A stretch of 64,000 bases of DNA from Myxococcales bacterium (GTDB lineage: Bacteria > Myxococcota_A > SURF-8): contig QZKR01000011.1 of assembly GCA_003598065.1 (NCBI GenBank), positions 1 through 64,000 on the forward strand, read 5' to 3'. A model generated the notes under the pieces. That model made no database searches, was not told where the DNA came from, and was given only the letters and a program-made list of their open reading frames with translations. Below, in pieces: positions 44,632 through 53,677 of the stretch. Every line of letters begins with the position of its first letter. Position 1 is the stretch's first letter. The translations under genes were made by a program, and so were the position numbers.

Positions 44632-45080
44632 GGATCGTCCTTTCACGTGAACGGGTTGGCGAGAAGCGGGTGTTGCCCGCACCATACCTTACGCCTCCTG
44701 CGTCGTCAAGACTGCAAACACGAGGATGCAAACATGAGGAAACCATGACTTCGGGCGAGGTTTTCGCCTCGCTTCCGGTCCCCCGACGTTTGGGGATTTT
44801 TCGTCTGGCGTCACGGCTGACAATCAGGTCAAGCCGTGATTCATTTTTCCGCCGGACTCCTCCCTACACTGGAAGCGCTCGCTGTTCTTCATCTTTTTTG
44901 GCGCGTCAGCTAACCTATCTGTATGAAAAGACATATTCGATTTTCCAGAGGACCGGGAATTTTACATTGACATTGCCTGTTTGCTTTGGTAGACAAAATT
45001 TACAATCCGGATCGTATTCTAGTGTAAACAAGTCATATACTTGGGACATAGACCAAAAAGACGGCCGGTGAAGAACTAGC
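44632..45080. other. Divergent intergenic region between hisC and the M23 gene
   Basis: 449 nt without a supportable gene; short frames in it have no ribosome sites or recognisable content. The right half is AT-rich and holds the promoter of the M23 peptidase listed separately. A hisC promoter is not obvious. Confidence 0.6.
44967..44995 (+). promoter_or_regulatory. Promoter of the M23 peptidase gene
   Basis: TTGACA (44967-44972) and TAGACA (44990-44995), 17-nt spacer, leaving an 85-nt leader. Good -35, weaker -10. Confidence 0.5.
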
Positions 45081-46046
45081 ATGAAGTTCAGAAGCCTTTT
45101 CAAGCGAGGAGACGGGCACTATCAGATCATGATCGTGCCGGCCAACTCGGCTCGGATGAAAAGCTTCAGGCTGCGCCACAACACGATCCGTCGGCTTCTG
45201 CTGGCGGGCGTGGCGGCGGCGGTCCTGTTGCTGGGCGTGATCGCCATCCTGGCGGCAAAACCCTACTATGAATCCGGCGATTCCGAGCTGCTGCGCCAGA
45301 ACGTCAACCTCCAGACGGAACTGTTGGAGGTGCGAACCAAGCTGGCTTTGCTCGACAACACGCTGGACCGGCTTGAAAAATTCGATCGGAAGTTGAGAGT
45401 GATGACGGACTTTGTCGATACACGCCCCAAGGTGGCGATCGGTCCGTTGAGCGAAAGCGAAATGATCGCCTCCCAGCTTCAGGGCCAGATACACACGAAC
45501 GAGGCCTTGAGCTTGAAACTCAAGGATAAGCTGGGCGAATTGGAAAGCGCCGATCTAAGTAAAGAAATCGATCGATTGCTAAGCATCGCGCTGGAACGCG
45601 AGAAAGAACTGGCCGAACTGGGCAACTTCCTGGAAGATCAGAAGCTGCTTTTGTCGCATACGCCTTCCATCTGGCCGACCGAAGGGTGGATGACCTCCGT
45701 TTTCGGCTACCGCCAATCTCCGTTCACGTCCGCGAAGATCTTCCATGAGGGGCTCGATATCGCCAATAACATTGGTACGCCAGTCTATGCCCCGGCCGAT
45801 GGAACGATAATCTTCACGGGCGACCGCGGCGGCTATGGCCATACCCTGGTCATCAACCACGGCTTCGGCCTGACCACTCGCTACGCGCATCTATCGAGCT
45901 TTAAAGTGGAAATCGGGGCGCGGGTGAAGCGCGGCGACATCGTCGGCACGCTCGGCAACACGGGCCGCTCCACCGGTCCTCACCTGCATTACGAAGTCCG
46001 TTTGAACAACATCCCGCAGGACCCCCGCCGATACATTCTCGAATGA
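45081..46046 (+). CDS. M23-family peptidoglycan metallopeptidase
   Basis: A 321-residue inner-membrane protein. Short cytoplasmic N-end, TM at about 38-58, periplasmic coiled coil at about 65-180, then a LytM/M23 domain. Zn ligands are intact: HEGLDIA (His about 223, Asp about 227) and GPHLHYEV (about 299-306). With these it should be an active endopeptidase, unlike EnvC-type activators. Such genes often serve cell division or wall remodelling. The gene has its own promoter and terminator and is transcribed alone. Confidence 0.9.
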   Translation: MKFRSLFKRGDGHYQIMIVPANSARMKSFRLRHNTIRRLLLAGVAAAVLLLGVIAILAAKPYYESGDSELLRQNVNLQTELLEVRTKLALLDNTLDRLEKFDRKLRVMTDFVDTRPKVAIGPLSESEMIASQLQGQIHTNEALSLKLKDKLGELESADLSKEIDRLLSIALEREKELAELGNFLEDQKLLLSHTPSIWPTEGWMTSVFGYRQSPFTSAKIFHEGLDIANNIGTPVYAPADGTIIFTGDRGGYGHTLVINHGFGLTTRYAHLSSFKVEIGARVKRGDIVGTLGNTGRSTGPHLHYEVRLNNIPQDPRRYILE

Positions 46047-46077
46047 AGGATAAGCGCAAAGCGCTATGAACAAAAGA

Positions 46078-46107
46078 CGACGGCCGCTCAATGACGAGCG
46101 GCCGTTG
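46078..46107. terminator. Bidirectional terminator between M23 gene and tRNA-Leu
   Basis: A 12-bp stem with one G-U pair (CGACGGCCGCTC / GAGCGGCCGTTG), 6-nt loop. T-rich sequence follows on the plus side (TTATTT), and the minus side reads TCTTTTGTTC, so it serves both the M23 and the secG/tRNA-Leu transcripts. Confidence 0.8.
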
Positions 46108-46112
46108 TTATT

Positions 46113-46197
46113 TGGTGCCCAAGGCCGGACTCGAACCGGCACGCCTTTCGGCACTACCCCCTCAAGATAGCGTGTCTACCAATTCCACCACTTGGGC
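46113..46197 (-). tRNA. tRNA-Leu (anticodon GAG)
   Basis: An 85-nt tRNA with a long variable arm (class II). Acceptor GCCCAAG pairs with CTTGGGC, discriminator A, encoded CCA. The anticodon loop TTGAGGG gives anticodon GAG. It lies 31 nt behind secG on the same strand, a neighbourhood seen in many bacteria, and likely comes from the secG transcript. Confidence 0.95.
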
Positions 46198-46228
46198 TTT
46201 TGCGCTCAAAGAACATCGCTGCTTGTTC

Positions 46229-46678
46229 TTACGGTTGCGGCGCGCCGCCTTCCGCGGGTTGATTTTCCGCAGGAGCGGGAGCTTGCTCGGCCGGCGGTTC
46301 GGCTGCCGGCGGTTCGGCTGGAGCGGTCGTGCCTTCCGCCGGAACGGCCTCGGCTGGCTGCACCGCTGGCTGATCTTCCGCCGGAGCGGCAGGGGCCGCC
46401 GGAGGCTGGACCGCCTGTTCCTCCTGGGCCACATCGTCCACGACGGACTGGTGGGAGCTGGCGATATAGGCCAGCGATATGGAGGTAATCATGAAGACGG
46501 TTGCCGCGCCGGCCGTGAGTTTGCCGAGGAACGTAAGGCTGCCGCCGCCGCCGAAAACGGTTTGGGACGCGCCGCCGAAGGCAGCGCCCATGCCCGCTCC
46601 TTTGCCCGGCTGCAGCAGAACAACCAGGATCATGAACAGTGCGGCCAATACATGCAGAACCGTGAGAAAGATGACCAT
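46229..46678 (-). CDS. secG: Preprotein translocase subunit SecG
   Basis: Small inner-membrane partner of SecYE. Two transmembrane helices, about 2-20 and 53-73, with the conserved LLQPGKGAGMGAAFGG and GGGSLTFLGKLTA loop between them. At 149 residues it is longer than usual because of a 70-residue Pro/Ala/Glu-rich C-terminal tail (from about 82), low complexity and probably disordered. AAGGAA precedes the ATG, and a near-consensus promoter lies 43 nt upstream. Confidence 0.94.
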   Translation of the reverse strand: MVIFLTVLHVLAALFMILVVLLQPGKGAGMGAAFGGASQTVFGGGGSLTFLGKLTAGAATVFMITSISLAYIASSHQSVVDDVAQEEQAVQPPAAPAAPAEDQPAVQPAEAVPAEGTTAPAEPPAAEPPAEQAPAPAENQPAEGGAPQP

Positions 46679-46720
46679 GTGAATTCCTTGCTAACTATCC
46701 GGTCAGTCAACGGGAATCGG

Positions 46721-46749
46721 TTTATACGCTAAACCGGGCTGGCTGTCAA
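46721..46749 (-). promoter_or_regulatory. Promoter of secG and tRNA-Leu
   Basis: On the minus strand TTGACA (46749-46744) and TATAAA (46726-46721) with a 17-nt spacer: close to perfect sigma-70 consensus. Confidence 0.8.
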
Positions 46750-46866
46750 ACAAAATTATAAACTCAAGCGGTTGGCGATATTTCTGCGTCTCTTGAATGG
46801 GCTTGTTGCGCCTCTCTCACGCCTCTGTCAACAGAGAACCAAGTTGCTTCACGTCGCAAAGAGAGC

Positions 46867-46895
46867 TTGACGCGGAAGCCTCGTTTCAATATAAG
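46867..46895 (+). promoter_or_regulatory. Promoter of the HEAT-repeat protein operon
   Basis: TTGACG (46867-46872) and TATAAG (46890-46895) with a 17-nt spacer, leaving a leader of about 105 nt. Confidence 0.75.
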
Positions 46896-47005
46896 TAAAG
46901 GGTTTTTAGGGTGAGGTTCTACACAAGGACGGTAGACAAAAGCGAGCGGCGCCACCTGGCGGGACCGAGTCGATGCGTCGAAGTGCAAGGTTTGGGATGT
47001 AAAAG

Positions 47006-48178
47006 ATGAAGTTGTTCGGTCCCAACGTGAAAAAGATAGCGAAATGGCGGCAGGAACGGAATGCCGACATGCTGCTGACGGTGCTGAATGAGCCGGATTT
47101 CGATCTCAAGGCCGCCGCCGCCGAAGCTCTGGGGCATATCCAGCATCAGGCCGCCGCCAACGTGCTCGCCGGTCTGCTGACGCACCCCCTTTCCTCCAAG
47201 GTCCGCGCCGAAGCGGCCAGCGCGCTCGGGCGCATCCGGGCGACCACGGCGATCCCCAAATTGATCGGAGCCTTGGACGACGAAAATTCGGAGGTGGTCA
47301 AGGCCATTCGAGGCGCGATCGCCAACATGGGCGACGCCGCCATCCCCTCGCTGATCGGCAACCTCAATAATTTCTATCGCGAATCGATTCGCAAGGCCTG
47401 CAAGGAGCTTCTGCTTCAATACGGTTCGCGCGCCGTCGAGCCGCTCGTCAAGGGCCTGCTCGAAGGCACGTACGGCATCCGCGAAGAAAGCGCGATTCTT
47501 TTAGGGAAGACGACCGATCCGCGCGCGCGCGAAGCGCTGCTCTCGGCCCTGATGGACAAACGCATCGAGGTGCGCAAAGCAGCCGCCGCGGCCCTGGATT
47601 CGATCAAATGGCAGCCGAGCCAGGATTTGTACGGGGCCTACTATTACCTGGCCACGCGCAACGTGGAAAAAGCCGCCGCACTGGGAACGATGGCCATTCC
47701 GGCGCTGGTGGCCTGGCTGGCCGACGACGACGCCCAGGTCCGCCGTCAGATCGCCGTGACTCTGAACAAGGTCGGCTGGCGGCCCACCAACCGCAAGGAG
47801 GCGGCGCTGTTTTACGCGGCGGCGGGGAAATTCTCGGAGGTGGTGAAGTTTCCCGAGGAGGCCGCCGAGATTCTCATCCGGTTGCTTTCCGACCGCAACG
47901 TCCAGGTGAAGCGCAGCGCGGCCATGGCCTTGAAGCACATCGGCGTGCCGCCGAGCGTCAAATCGCTCGTGCGCGACATCGAACAGATGTCCGATATCAC
48001 GCTTTTCAGGCTGAAGAACGGCACGTTCAACTTGGAAAAGATCGCCTTGGAAGGCGCGTCTTTCTACAAGGGCAAATACTACCTTCTGCGCGTTGACAAT
48101 TGCGACGACGAGCAGATCGCCCATATCAAGCGTCTCTATCCCGAGGCCGAAATCATTCCTGAAAGCGAGGCTCAATGA
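47006..48178 (+). CDS. HEAT-repeat protein
   Basis: A 390-residue cytoplasmic protein made of about nine HEAT/PBS-lyase-like repeats over residues 20-325, each helix pair carrying the pattern VRAEAASALGRI or VRKAAAAALDSI. The last 65 residues are different (GKYYLLRVDNCDDEQIAHIK) and may be a small alpha/beta domain. It is a binding scaffold by fold, with no catalytic residues. Its stop overlaps the start of the next gene (ATGA), so it is coupled to a secreted protein of unknown role. Confidence 0.85.
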   Translation: MKLFGPNVKKIAKWRQERNADMLLTVLNEPDFDLKAAAAEALGHIQHQAAANVLAGLLTHPLSSKVRAEAASALGRIRATTAIPKLIGALDDENSEVVKAIRGAIANMGDAAIPSLIGNLNNFYRESIRKACKELLLQYGSRAVEPLVKGLLEGTYGIREESAILLGKTTDPRAREALLSALMDKRIEVRKAAAAALDSIKWQPSQDLYGAYYYLATRNVEKAAALGTMAIPALVAWLADDDAQVRRQIAVTLNKVGWRPTNRKEAALFYAAAGKFSEVVKFPEEAAEILIRLLSDRNVQVKRSAAMALKHIGVPPSVKSLVRDIEQMSDITLFRLKNGTFNLEKIALEGASFYKGKYYLLRVDNCDDEQIAHIKRLYPEAEIIPESEAQ

Positions 48179-49452
48179 CGAGGAGGGCTGTCCCCCAAGC
48201 GTCGTTTGCGCTCATTTTTCTTGCCGCCGTCCTGATCTCCGCGAATGTCCGCGCCCAGACCGAACCGGTTCGCTTCGACCTGCCGCTGACCGTCCTGTGG
48301 ATTCTGGAGGAGCAGATCGGCGAACAGCGGCTTGCCGATCCGTTGACGCCGCGCGTGTGGCAGGGGACACTGGAGCCTTTGAACGTCCGCTATGCCGATC
48401 CGGCGCGGGCGAAAGAGGTGCTACAGGTTTGTCCATTGGATAAGCTGTTGGCCGGCGATGCCTGCCCGGCGATTACCGCCGGCGAGGCGGACGTTGTGGT
48501 GGCCGGACGCATAACGGCCGAACTGCGCGACACCGGCCCGGCGGGACCGGGCAAGGGCGCGAAGCTGGAAGCGACGCTGGCCGTCGTTCGCCTCGACAGC
48601 GGCGAGAAGCTTTTTGACGTCAAGCAGCCGTCCTACGGCACCGGGGCGGGCGGCATCGAGGCCTTCGGCGACGCGTTGGAGAAGATCGCCAAGCCGATCG
48701 CCGTGCGCTTTTCCCATCTGGTCCAGGCCAACCTCGGGCGTTCCGCGGAGGGCGAACTCGTTGTCAACGGTTTTTCCAGCCGCGAGGAACAGGAAGACCT
48801 GCTCATCGGCCTCCGCTTTTCCGAGCGCATCACCTCCGTCGGCATCCTCGACTCCAAGAAGGAAAGCTGCTCCTATCGGGTCGGCTATCGCCTGGCCTCC
48901 TGGGGCCAGATCGTCAAGTTGCTTGAAGCCGCCTCCGGCACGGGCGTCGAGATCAAGACGATCGGCGACAACAAGGCCGAAGGCGTCTACAGCCCGGCGC
49001 GGGCGTTTCGCCTGCTGGTCGGCGTGACGGCCGTCAACGACAAGAGCGGCGGCGTGCTCGGGCTTGTGGCCGTGGAAGATCTGCCGGAAAAGCTGGAACG
49101 GGCCGTGGCCGAAATCGACGGTCTGTCGATCGCGCGCTTGCCTTTCCGGCTTCCCGCCGACGCCAACAAGGCGGCGGCCGAAATGCAGAAGCAGTACGGC
49201 GGCGACATCGCCCTGGCGCCGTCGATCACGACCCAAGGCGACGAGGCGACGCTGTCGCTGGTCCTGCAATCCACCTTCGCCGGGCGGCTGCTGGTCGTTT
49301 CGGAGACGGTTACGCCTGGAGACGTGGACGGCGCGCTACAACGGCTCATCGAACAGATTCGGCTTCAGCTAGGCCTCGCGCTGGAGAAATCGACGCGCCG
49401 CATGACGCCGCTGAAGCGCGTGCAATACGACGCCTGGCGCGCCGCGCATTGA
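48175..49452 (+). CDS. Secreted protein of unknown function, coupled to HEAT protein
   Basis: A 425-residue protein with a clear signal peptide (MTRRAVPQ, hydrophobic core, cleavage near ANVRAQ). The mature protein starts with VRFDLPLTVLWILEEQIGEQ and reads as several alpha/beta modules; residues about 60-170 (ADVVVAGRITAEL ... LEATLAVVRLDSGEKLFD) resemble a lipoprotein/FlgT-like nucleotide-free domain. I do not recognise a family. It starts inside the stop of the HEAT gene; tdk follows 21 nt downstream. Confidence 0.65.
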   Translation: MTRRAVPQASFALIFLAAVLISANVRAQTEPVRFDLPLTVLWILEEQIGEQRLADPLTPRVWQGTLEPLNVRYADPARAKEVLQVCPLDKLLAGDACPAITAGEADVVVAGRITAELRDTGPAGPGKGAKLEATLAVVRLDSGEKLFDVKQPSYGTGAGGIEAFGDALEKIAKPIAVRFSHLVQANLGRSAEGELVVNGFSSREEQEDLLIGLRFSERITSVGILDSKKESCSYRVGYRLASWGQIVKLLEAASGTGVEIKTIGDNKAEGVYSPARAFRLLVGVTAVNDKSGGVLGLVAVEDLPEKLERAVAEIDGLSIARLPFRLPADANKAAAEMQKQYGGDIALAPSITTQGDEATLSLVLQSTFAGRLLVVSETVTPGDVDGALQRLIEQIRLQLGLALEKSTRRMTPLKRVQYDAWRAAH

Positions 49453-49473
49453 TCGCCTGACAGGCTTTTCCTC

Positions 49474-50088
49474 ATGCGTTATTTCACCACCACCGCCGGT
49501 TGGATCGAGGTCATCGTCGGATCGATGTTTTCCGGCAAGACCACCGAGCTTTTGCGCCGCCTGGATCGCATGCGCCGGGCGGGACGCAAGGTGCAGGTGT
49601 TCTCCCGCGACCGGCGCTTTGCGGAAAACGCCGTTGTTTCCCATGACCGGCTGCATACGCCATCGACGTGGGCCGAAACCTCGGCCGAGATCGAAGCCCA
49701 GCTGAAGCCCGACACCGACATCGTCGGCGTCGATGAGGGGCAGTTCTACGACGAAGGTCTGGTGGACGTCTGCCGGCGGCTGGCGGCGCGGGGCAGGGTG
49801 GTGATCGTGGCCGGTCTGGATCAGGACTGGCGGACCGAGCCGTTCATGGTGATGGCTCGGCTCATGGCCGAAGCCGAGTTCGTCACCAAGCTCAACGCCG
49901 TCTGCAGCCGTTGCGGCAACCCGGCGATCCGCAACTGGCGGAAAGCGGCGGGCGGCGAGCGGATTCTGCTCGGCGCGGAGGAAAGCTATCAGGCGCTGTG
50001 CCGGGGCTGCTACGAAGTCGCCGTTCTGGAGAGCCGCCAGATCGAGATGTTCCCCGCCGCTCCGCCGAAGAGCGACGAAAAACCGTAA
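49474..50088 (+). CDS. tdk: Thymidine kinase (type II)
   Basis: Phosphorylates thymidine to dTMP in the salvage pathway. 204 residues. P-loop GSMFSGKTTE at 16-25; catalytic Glu in VGVDEGQFYD; lasso-loop Zn ligands CSRCG and CRGC. Third gene of the run that starts at 47006; the 21-nt gap suggests co-transcription. Its stop lies 4 nt from the convergent DUF2891 gene. Confidence 0.94.
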   Translation: MRYFTTTAGWIEVIVGSMFSGKTTELLRRLDRMRRAGRKVQVFSRDRRFAENAVVSHDRLHTPSTWAETSAEIEAQLKPDTDIVGVDEGQFYDEGLVDVCRRLAARGRVVIVAGLDQDWRTEPFMVMARLMAEAEFVTKLNAVCSRCGNPAIRNWRKAAGGERILLGAEESYQALCRGCYEVAVLESRQIEMFPAAPPKSDEKP

Positions 50089-50092
50089 GCGG

Positions 50093-51289
50093 TCACAACC
50101 CCGCCCCCGTCCGCAGGTAGAACACGAACGACGCCAGCCAGTGCTCGCCGCCATAGCCGCTTTCGGTCATCCGCGCGAGGCCGTCCGAGCACTGCCAGTC
50201 GGCCATACGGATCAGCAGCGGCCGGCGCGGGTCGTCCGCATGCATAGCCTGAGCGATGCCACGAAACGACGCCGCCCGCTGGAACGACAGTCCGATCAGA
50301 TGACCGATACGCGGATCCTGAGGGTCGCGAACCTCCACCGGCTCGCGCACGGAAAGGAAGTGTTTGGAGTCGAGCGGCGGAAGGAAGCTGTCCAGCCATT
50401 CCTCGAAGTCGGTGCGATCCAGCACCCGCCGCAGCAAATCGGCCTCGACGAGACAAGGCGAGATGAAATCCTCGCCGGAAGGTTCGTAGGCCGTCGGGCA
50501 ATCCATGTCGCCCAGGTAGAAGCGACGGGCGGCCGTGGTGATGGCTTTCTCCAGTGCTTCGTCCTTGGCCGTCCGGGCGTAATCGAGCATGTGCGTCAGG
50601 GCATAGGCTGTGTTGCCGTGTGTCCCGGCGCGGACTGGCACGGAGAGCCGATTCAGGTAATCCACCATCCGTGCGGCAAGCAGATCGGCCAGCGGTTTGA
50701 GGTTGACGGCCCAGCGCCGGGCGTCCGGGTCGTCCCAGGTCAACAGCTCGGCCTGAAGCCGCAGCAGCCAGGCCCAGCCATAGGGCCGTTCGAACAGCTT
50801 CGTGTGGCTGAGGTCGAAATAGGCGCGTTCTTTCTGGATCCGTTTGGGGCTCAGATGTTTGTCCAAGAGCGCGCGCAGTCGGGCCGCTTCCGGAATGGCG
50901 GGAAAGAGTTTCAGAATGCGCGCCATGGACCAGTGGCCGTGCACGGAGGAATGCCAGTCGTAGCAGCCGAAAAACGCGGGCCACTGTTCGTGCGGCGGAA
51001 GAAGGGATTCATCCCCCACAAGGGTGAGATCGGGCTTGTTGGGATATTCCTTTTCGGCGCAGGTCAGCGACAGGGAAACGAGCTTCGACGCCTCCTCGAC
51101 GGCCAAAACCGGACACGAGCGGACCGGCAGCGTGGCGTCCAGCCGTTTCAAGGAGTCCGGGTCCATCGAAAATGAGGAAGCGGGCTTCGTCTCGGCCTTT
51201 GGCTCCGAGGGGAGAGGCGTTTTGTGTGCGTCATTCTGACAGCCGAGCAACCAGACGGTCACGATGATGAGCAGTAGATGACGGGGCAT
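50093..51289 (-). CDS. DUF2891 lipoprotein
   Basis: A 398-residue lipoprotein (signal MPRHLLLIIVTVWLLGC, Cys17). The mature part matches the DUF2891 family: FGCYDWHSSVHGHWSM near the front, RPYGWAWLLRL, THGNTAYALTHMLDYA in the middle, and the hallmark CPTAYEPSGEDFISPCL. The family is an all-alpha barrel-like fold of unknown activity. DUF2891 proteins are usually not so clearly anchored. Monocistronic; convergent with tdk. Confidence 0.82.
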   Translation of the reverse strand: MPRHLLLIIVTVWLLGCQNDAHKTPLPSEPKAETKPASSFSMDPDSLKRLDATLPVRSCPVLAVEEASKLVSLSLTCAEKEYPNKPDLTLVGDESLLPPHEQWPAFFGCYDWHSSVHGHWSMARILKLFPAIPEAARLRALLDKHLSPKRIQKERAYFDLSHTKLFERPYGWAWLLRLQAELLTWDDPDARRWAVNLKPLADLLAARMVDYLNRLSVPVRAGTHGNTAYALTHMLDYARTAKDEALEKAITTAARRFYLGDMDCPTAYEPSGEDFISPCLVEADLLRRVLDRTDFEEWLDSFLPPLDSKHFLSVREPVEVRDPQDPRIGHLIGLSFQRAASFRGIAQAMHADDPRRPLLIRMADWQCSDGLARMTESGYGGEHWLASFVFYLRTGAGL

Positions 51290-51511
51290 GATCCGACCTC
51301 AGCCTCCTTTGGTTTTTTGCGTTTTGCGGGATCGGGTTTTCGGCCCGACGGCGTGAACGGATCTAAACATAGTCGCCCTTTCGGCGGTTGGCAAGCCCGC
51401 TGCCGGGAGAAAATGCGAAACGCGAAGGCGAAAGGCAAACATAGGGAATAGAACACCGGCCATTTGGATTCTACCTATTAGTAACGTAAGTAACACGGGA
51501 AAGGAAAGGCG

Positions 51512-51814
51512 ATGAACACCAGCGAACGGGAGAACGGCCTAAATAAGAGCGGCCCGGACCCAGACAGACGCATCTATGTCAAAAGGGTGCTTAACAATGG
51601 AAGCGTCGTAAGGGAATACATCAGCGGGAGCCTGCGGGATGTCAGTCAGTTGTTGGAAAATTTAGAAGGGAAAATTCTGGAACTGACATTCATGAGCCGT
51701 GACGTCGATCGCGCCGAGACCATGAATGAACAAACAACGGGGTTTGAAAATCCCGCTCAAAGGCCCGAACACATGCCACATCTCGCTGAAAGCGATTCTG
51801 TGCAACTGACGTGA
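51512..51814 (+). CDS. Small hypothetical protein
   Basis: A 100-residue protein beginning at ATG 51512, after an AAGGAAAGG ribosome site. The sequence is polar and soluble; residues 20-62 (RRIYVKRVLNNGSVVREYI then LRDVSQLLENLEGKIL) look like a compact beta-hairpin plus helix, and the tail looks disordered. No family recognised. Codon use is less GC-biased than neighbours. Its ribosome site and amphipathic core support it as real, though this is not certain. Confidence 0.5.
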   Translation: MNTSERENGLNKSGPDPDRRIYVKRVLNNGSVVREYISGSLRDVSQLLENLEGKILELTFMSRDVDRAETMNEQTTGFENPAQRPEHMPHLAESDSVQLT

Positions 51815-51972
51815 AGGCCGTTCAAGAAGATAAACACTGGTCTTTTCGGGATTACCCGGATTAAGCCAATATTCCGCCCGACGACTCGCTCTTGTCCTGA
51901 CTTAAGCGGCAGCGCCGCCTCAAGGCCGGCTTGGCATCGCTGCTCGGACTTGCCCCTTCTCCGCTCGTTTAA

Positions 51973-53616
51973 TTACTCGCGGTCCTTGCAGCAGCGGAAA
52001 CCGGCGTACAGGTCGTCCCAGCCGGCGCCGAAGCCGCATTGCAGCCGCAGGCTCGGCGTGCCGCAATTGAAAGCGCCGCCGCGCACGCCGTAGCCGCGCG
52101 GGTCGGACGGGGCTTCGACGATTTCCCAGACGTTGCCGTTGATGTCGAAGTGGCCGTAGGCATTGGTGCAAGTGGGAAAGCGGCCCGTGGGCTCGATGTG
52201 GAAGCAGGAATATTGGTAGCCGCAGTTCTGGCTCGTATCGCAGGGGGAGACGCCGTGCTCGGCGCAGTAGTCGTCGCAGAAAGTGTCCACGCAATTGCAC
52301 GGCTCGCGGTCCCAGATGTCGCCGAAGACGTATTCCGTATCGTCCGGCCCGTTGCAAGCTTCGAACCATTCCTCCGAGCCGCAAAGCCGTTTGCCGACCG
52401 AGGCGCAGGCGTCGCGGAACGTCTGGGCGTTCGCGGCCGACATGGGCGAGACGTACCAGGGCAGCACGCCGGGGCGACTGGCTGGCGTGGACGATGCGCC
52501 GGGCGAGGACTCCGTGGCGTCAGCGCGCGACGCTTCGTAGCGGTCGATGCAAAATGCATCGATGGCGACCATCTCCGCCGGACAGCCGCTGTCGATCTCC
52601 GGTTCGGGATCGATATCAGGCTCCGTTTCCGGTTCGCCCTCCACGTCGCCCGCGTCTTCCTCAGCTTCGTCCATATCCGGAGCGTCGATCTCGGTGTCGG
52701 GGATTTCCTCGTCGCCGTCAGTGACGATGCAACCCGAATCCTCTTCCTCGCTGTCTCCGTCCGGCGGCTCCGGCTCATCGTCGCCGTCCGGCTGGGGGTC
52801 GATCTCCTCGTCTCCGTCGGGTTCGTCGCTTTCCGGAGTGGCGCAGCAGCGAAAACCCAACGCGGCGGGCGTCCAGTTTCCGGGGATGTAATCGCAGCGA
52901 TGCATCGTAAGCGGGTCCCGGCAATTGTAAGCGCCGCCGCGTACGGTCTGGTCGCTGCCGTTGAAAACGTGTTCCCAGATATTGCCGCTCAGATCGTAGA
53001 CGCCCCAGCCGTTGGTGCAGTCGGAGAACGAGCCGGTGGGCATCAGGCGGAAATCGCCGCCGCCGAGGGCTTCGATGCCGTTGCAGGCGGCGGGCTTGTA
53101 AGCATCGCCGTAAGTGTAATCGTTGTCGTCCGCGCCGCGGCAGGCGAGACGCCACTCGTCGGGATGGCAGAGGCGTTTGCCGTTGGCCTCGCAGGCGGCC
53201 TGAGCGGCGGCGTTGTCGGCGACCTGCCAGGGCAGAACGCCTTCGACGGACAGGGCGCGCGATTCGTCGCTCCCGATGCTCGCCGCCGTGGCGTCCGGAC
53301 GGCTGGCCTCGTAACGGTCGATGCAGAACGTCTCCGCGATCTTCACCATCTCGCCGGGGCAGACGAGCGGCTGCTCCGAGTCGCCGTCGATCGGAACGAC
53401 GCGGCAATGATGATCCTCGCAGCGGAAGCCGGGGCTGCAATCGGCGTCCGCCTCGCACTCGTAGCGGCACTGGCCGTTCGTCGTATCGCAGGTCTGGTTT
53501 TCGGAGCAGTCCGCGTCGTCATAGCAACGCGACTCCGCGCACGCCGAAATCAGCAGCGCCGGCGGAAAAGACGCCAGGACAGCAGCCAGCAGGAAAGTTG
53601 TCGATCGCATGTTCAT
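51973..53616 (-). CDS. Lipoprotein with two SUMF1/FGE-like domains
   Basis: A 547-residue lipoprotein (ATG 53616 after GGACGGA; Cys26 in LISAC). A short Cys-rich module precedes two copies of a formylglycine-generating-enzyme (SUMF1)-type C-lectin fold at about 85-265 and 355-547. Each begins CPGEMVKIAETFCIDRYEAS or CPAEMVAIDAFCIDRYEAS and ends with an RGGAYNC/RGGAFNC block and GFRCC. Between them is a long DGD/EPE-rich acidic linker (about 265-355). Extra Cys in both domains suggest disulfides. It more likely binds substrate or carries a lectin-like role than makes formylglycine; this is inference. Confidence 0.8.
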   Translation of the reverse strand: MNMRSTTFLLAAVLASFPPALLISACAESRCYDDADCSENQTCDTTNGQCRYECEADADCSPGFRCEDHHCRVVPIDGDSEQPLVCPGEMVKIAETFCIDRYEASRPDATAASIGSDESRALSVEGVLPWQVADNAAAQAACEANGKRLCHPDEWRLACRGADDNDYTYGDAYKPAACNGIEALGGGDFRLMPTGSFSDCTNGWGVYDLSGNIWEHVFNGSDQTVRGGAYNCRDPLTMHRCDYIPGNWTPAALGFRCCATPESDEPDGDEEIDPQPDGDDEPEPPDGDSEEEDSGCIVTDGDEEIPDTEIDAPDMDEAEEDAGDVEGEPETEPDIDPEPEIDSGCPAEMVAIDAFCIDRYEASRADATESSPGASSTPASRPGVLPWYVSPMSAANAQTFRDACASVGKRLCGSEEWFEACNGPDDTEYVFGDIWDREPCNCVDTFCDDYCAEHGVSPCDTSQNCGYQYSCFHIEPTGRFPTCTNAYGHFDINGNVWEIVEAPSDPRGYGVRGGAFNCGTPSLRLQCGFGAGWDDLYAGFRCCKDRE

Positions 53617-53677
53617 CGTTCCGTCCGACAATTTCTTTTTAGCACGGGCGCGCGGCGCGATCACTTGGGGTGGTGCA

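Larger units (their letters stand above)
46679..47005. other. Divergent promoter region between secG and HEAT protein
   Basis: 327 nt with no gene. Two well-formed promoters face away from each other (46721-46749 minus, 46867-46895 plus). Confidence 0.65.
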
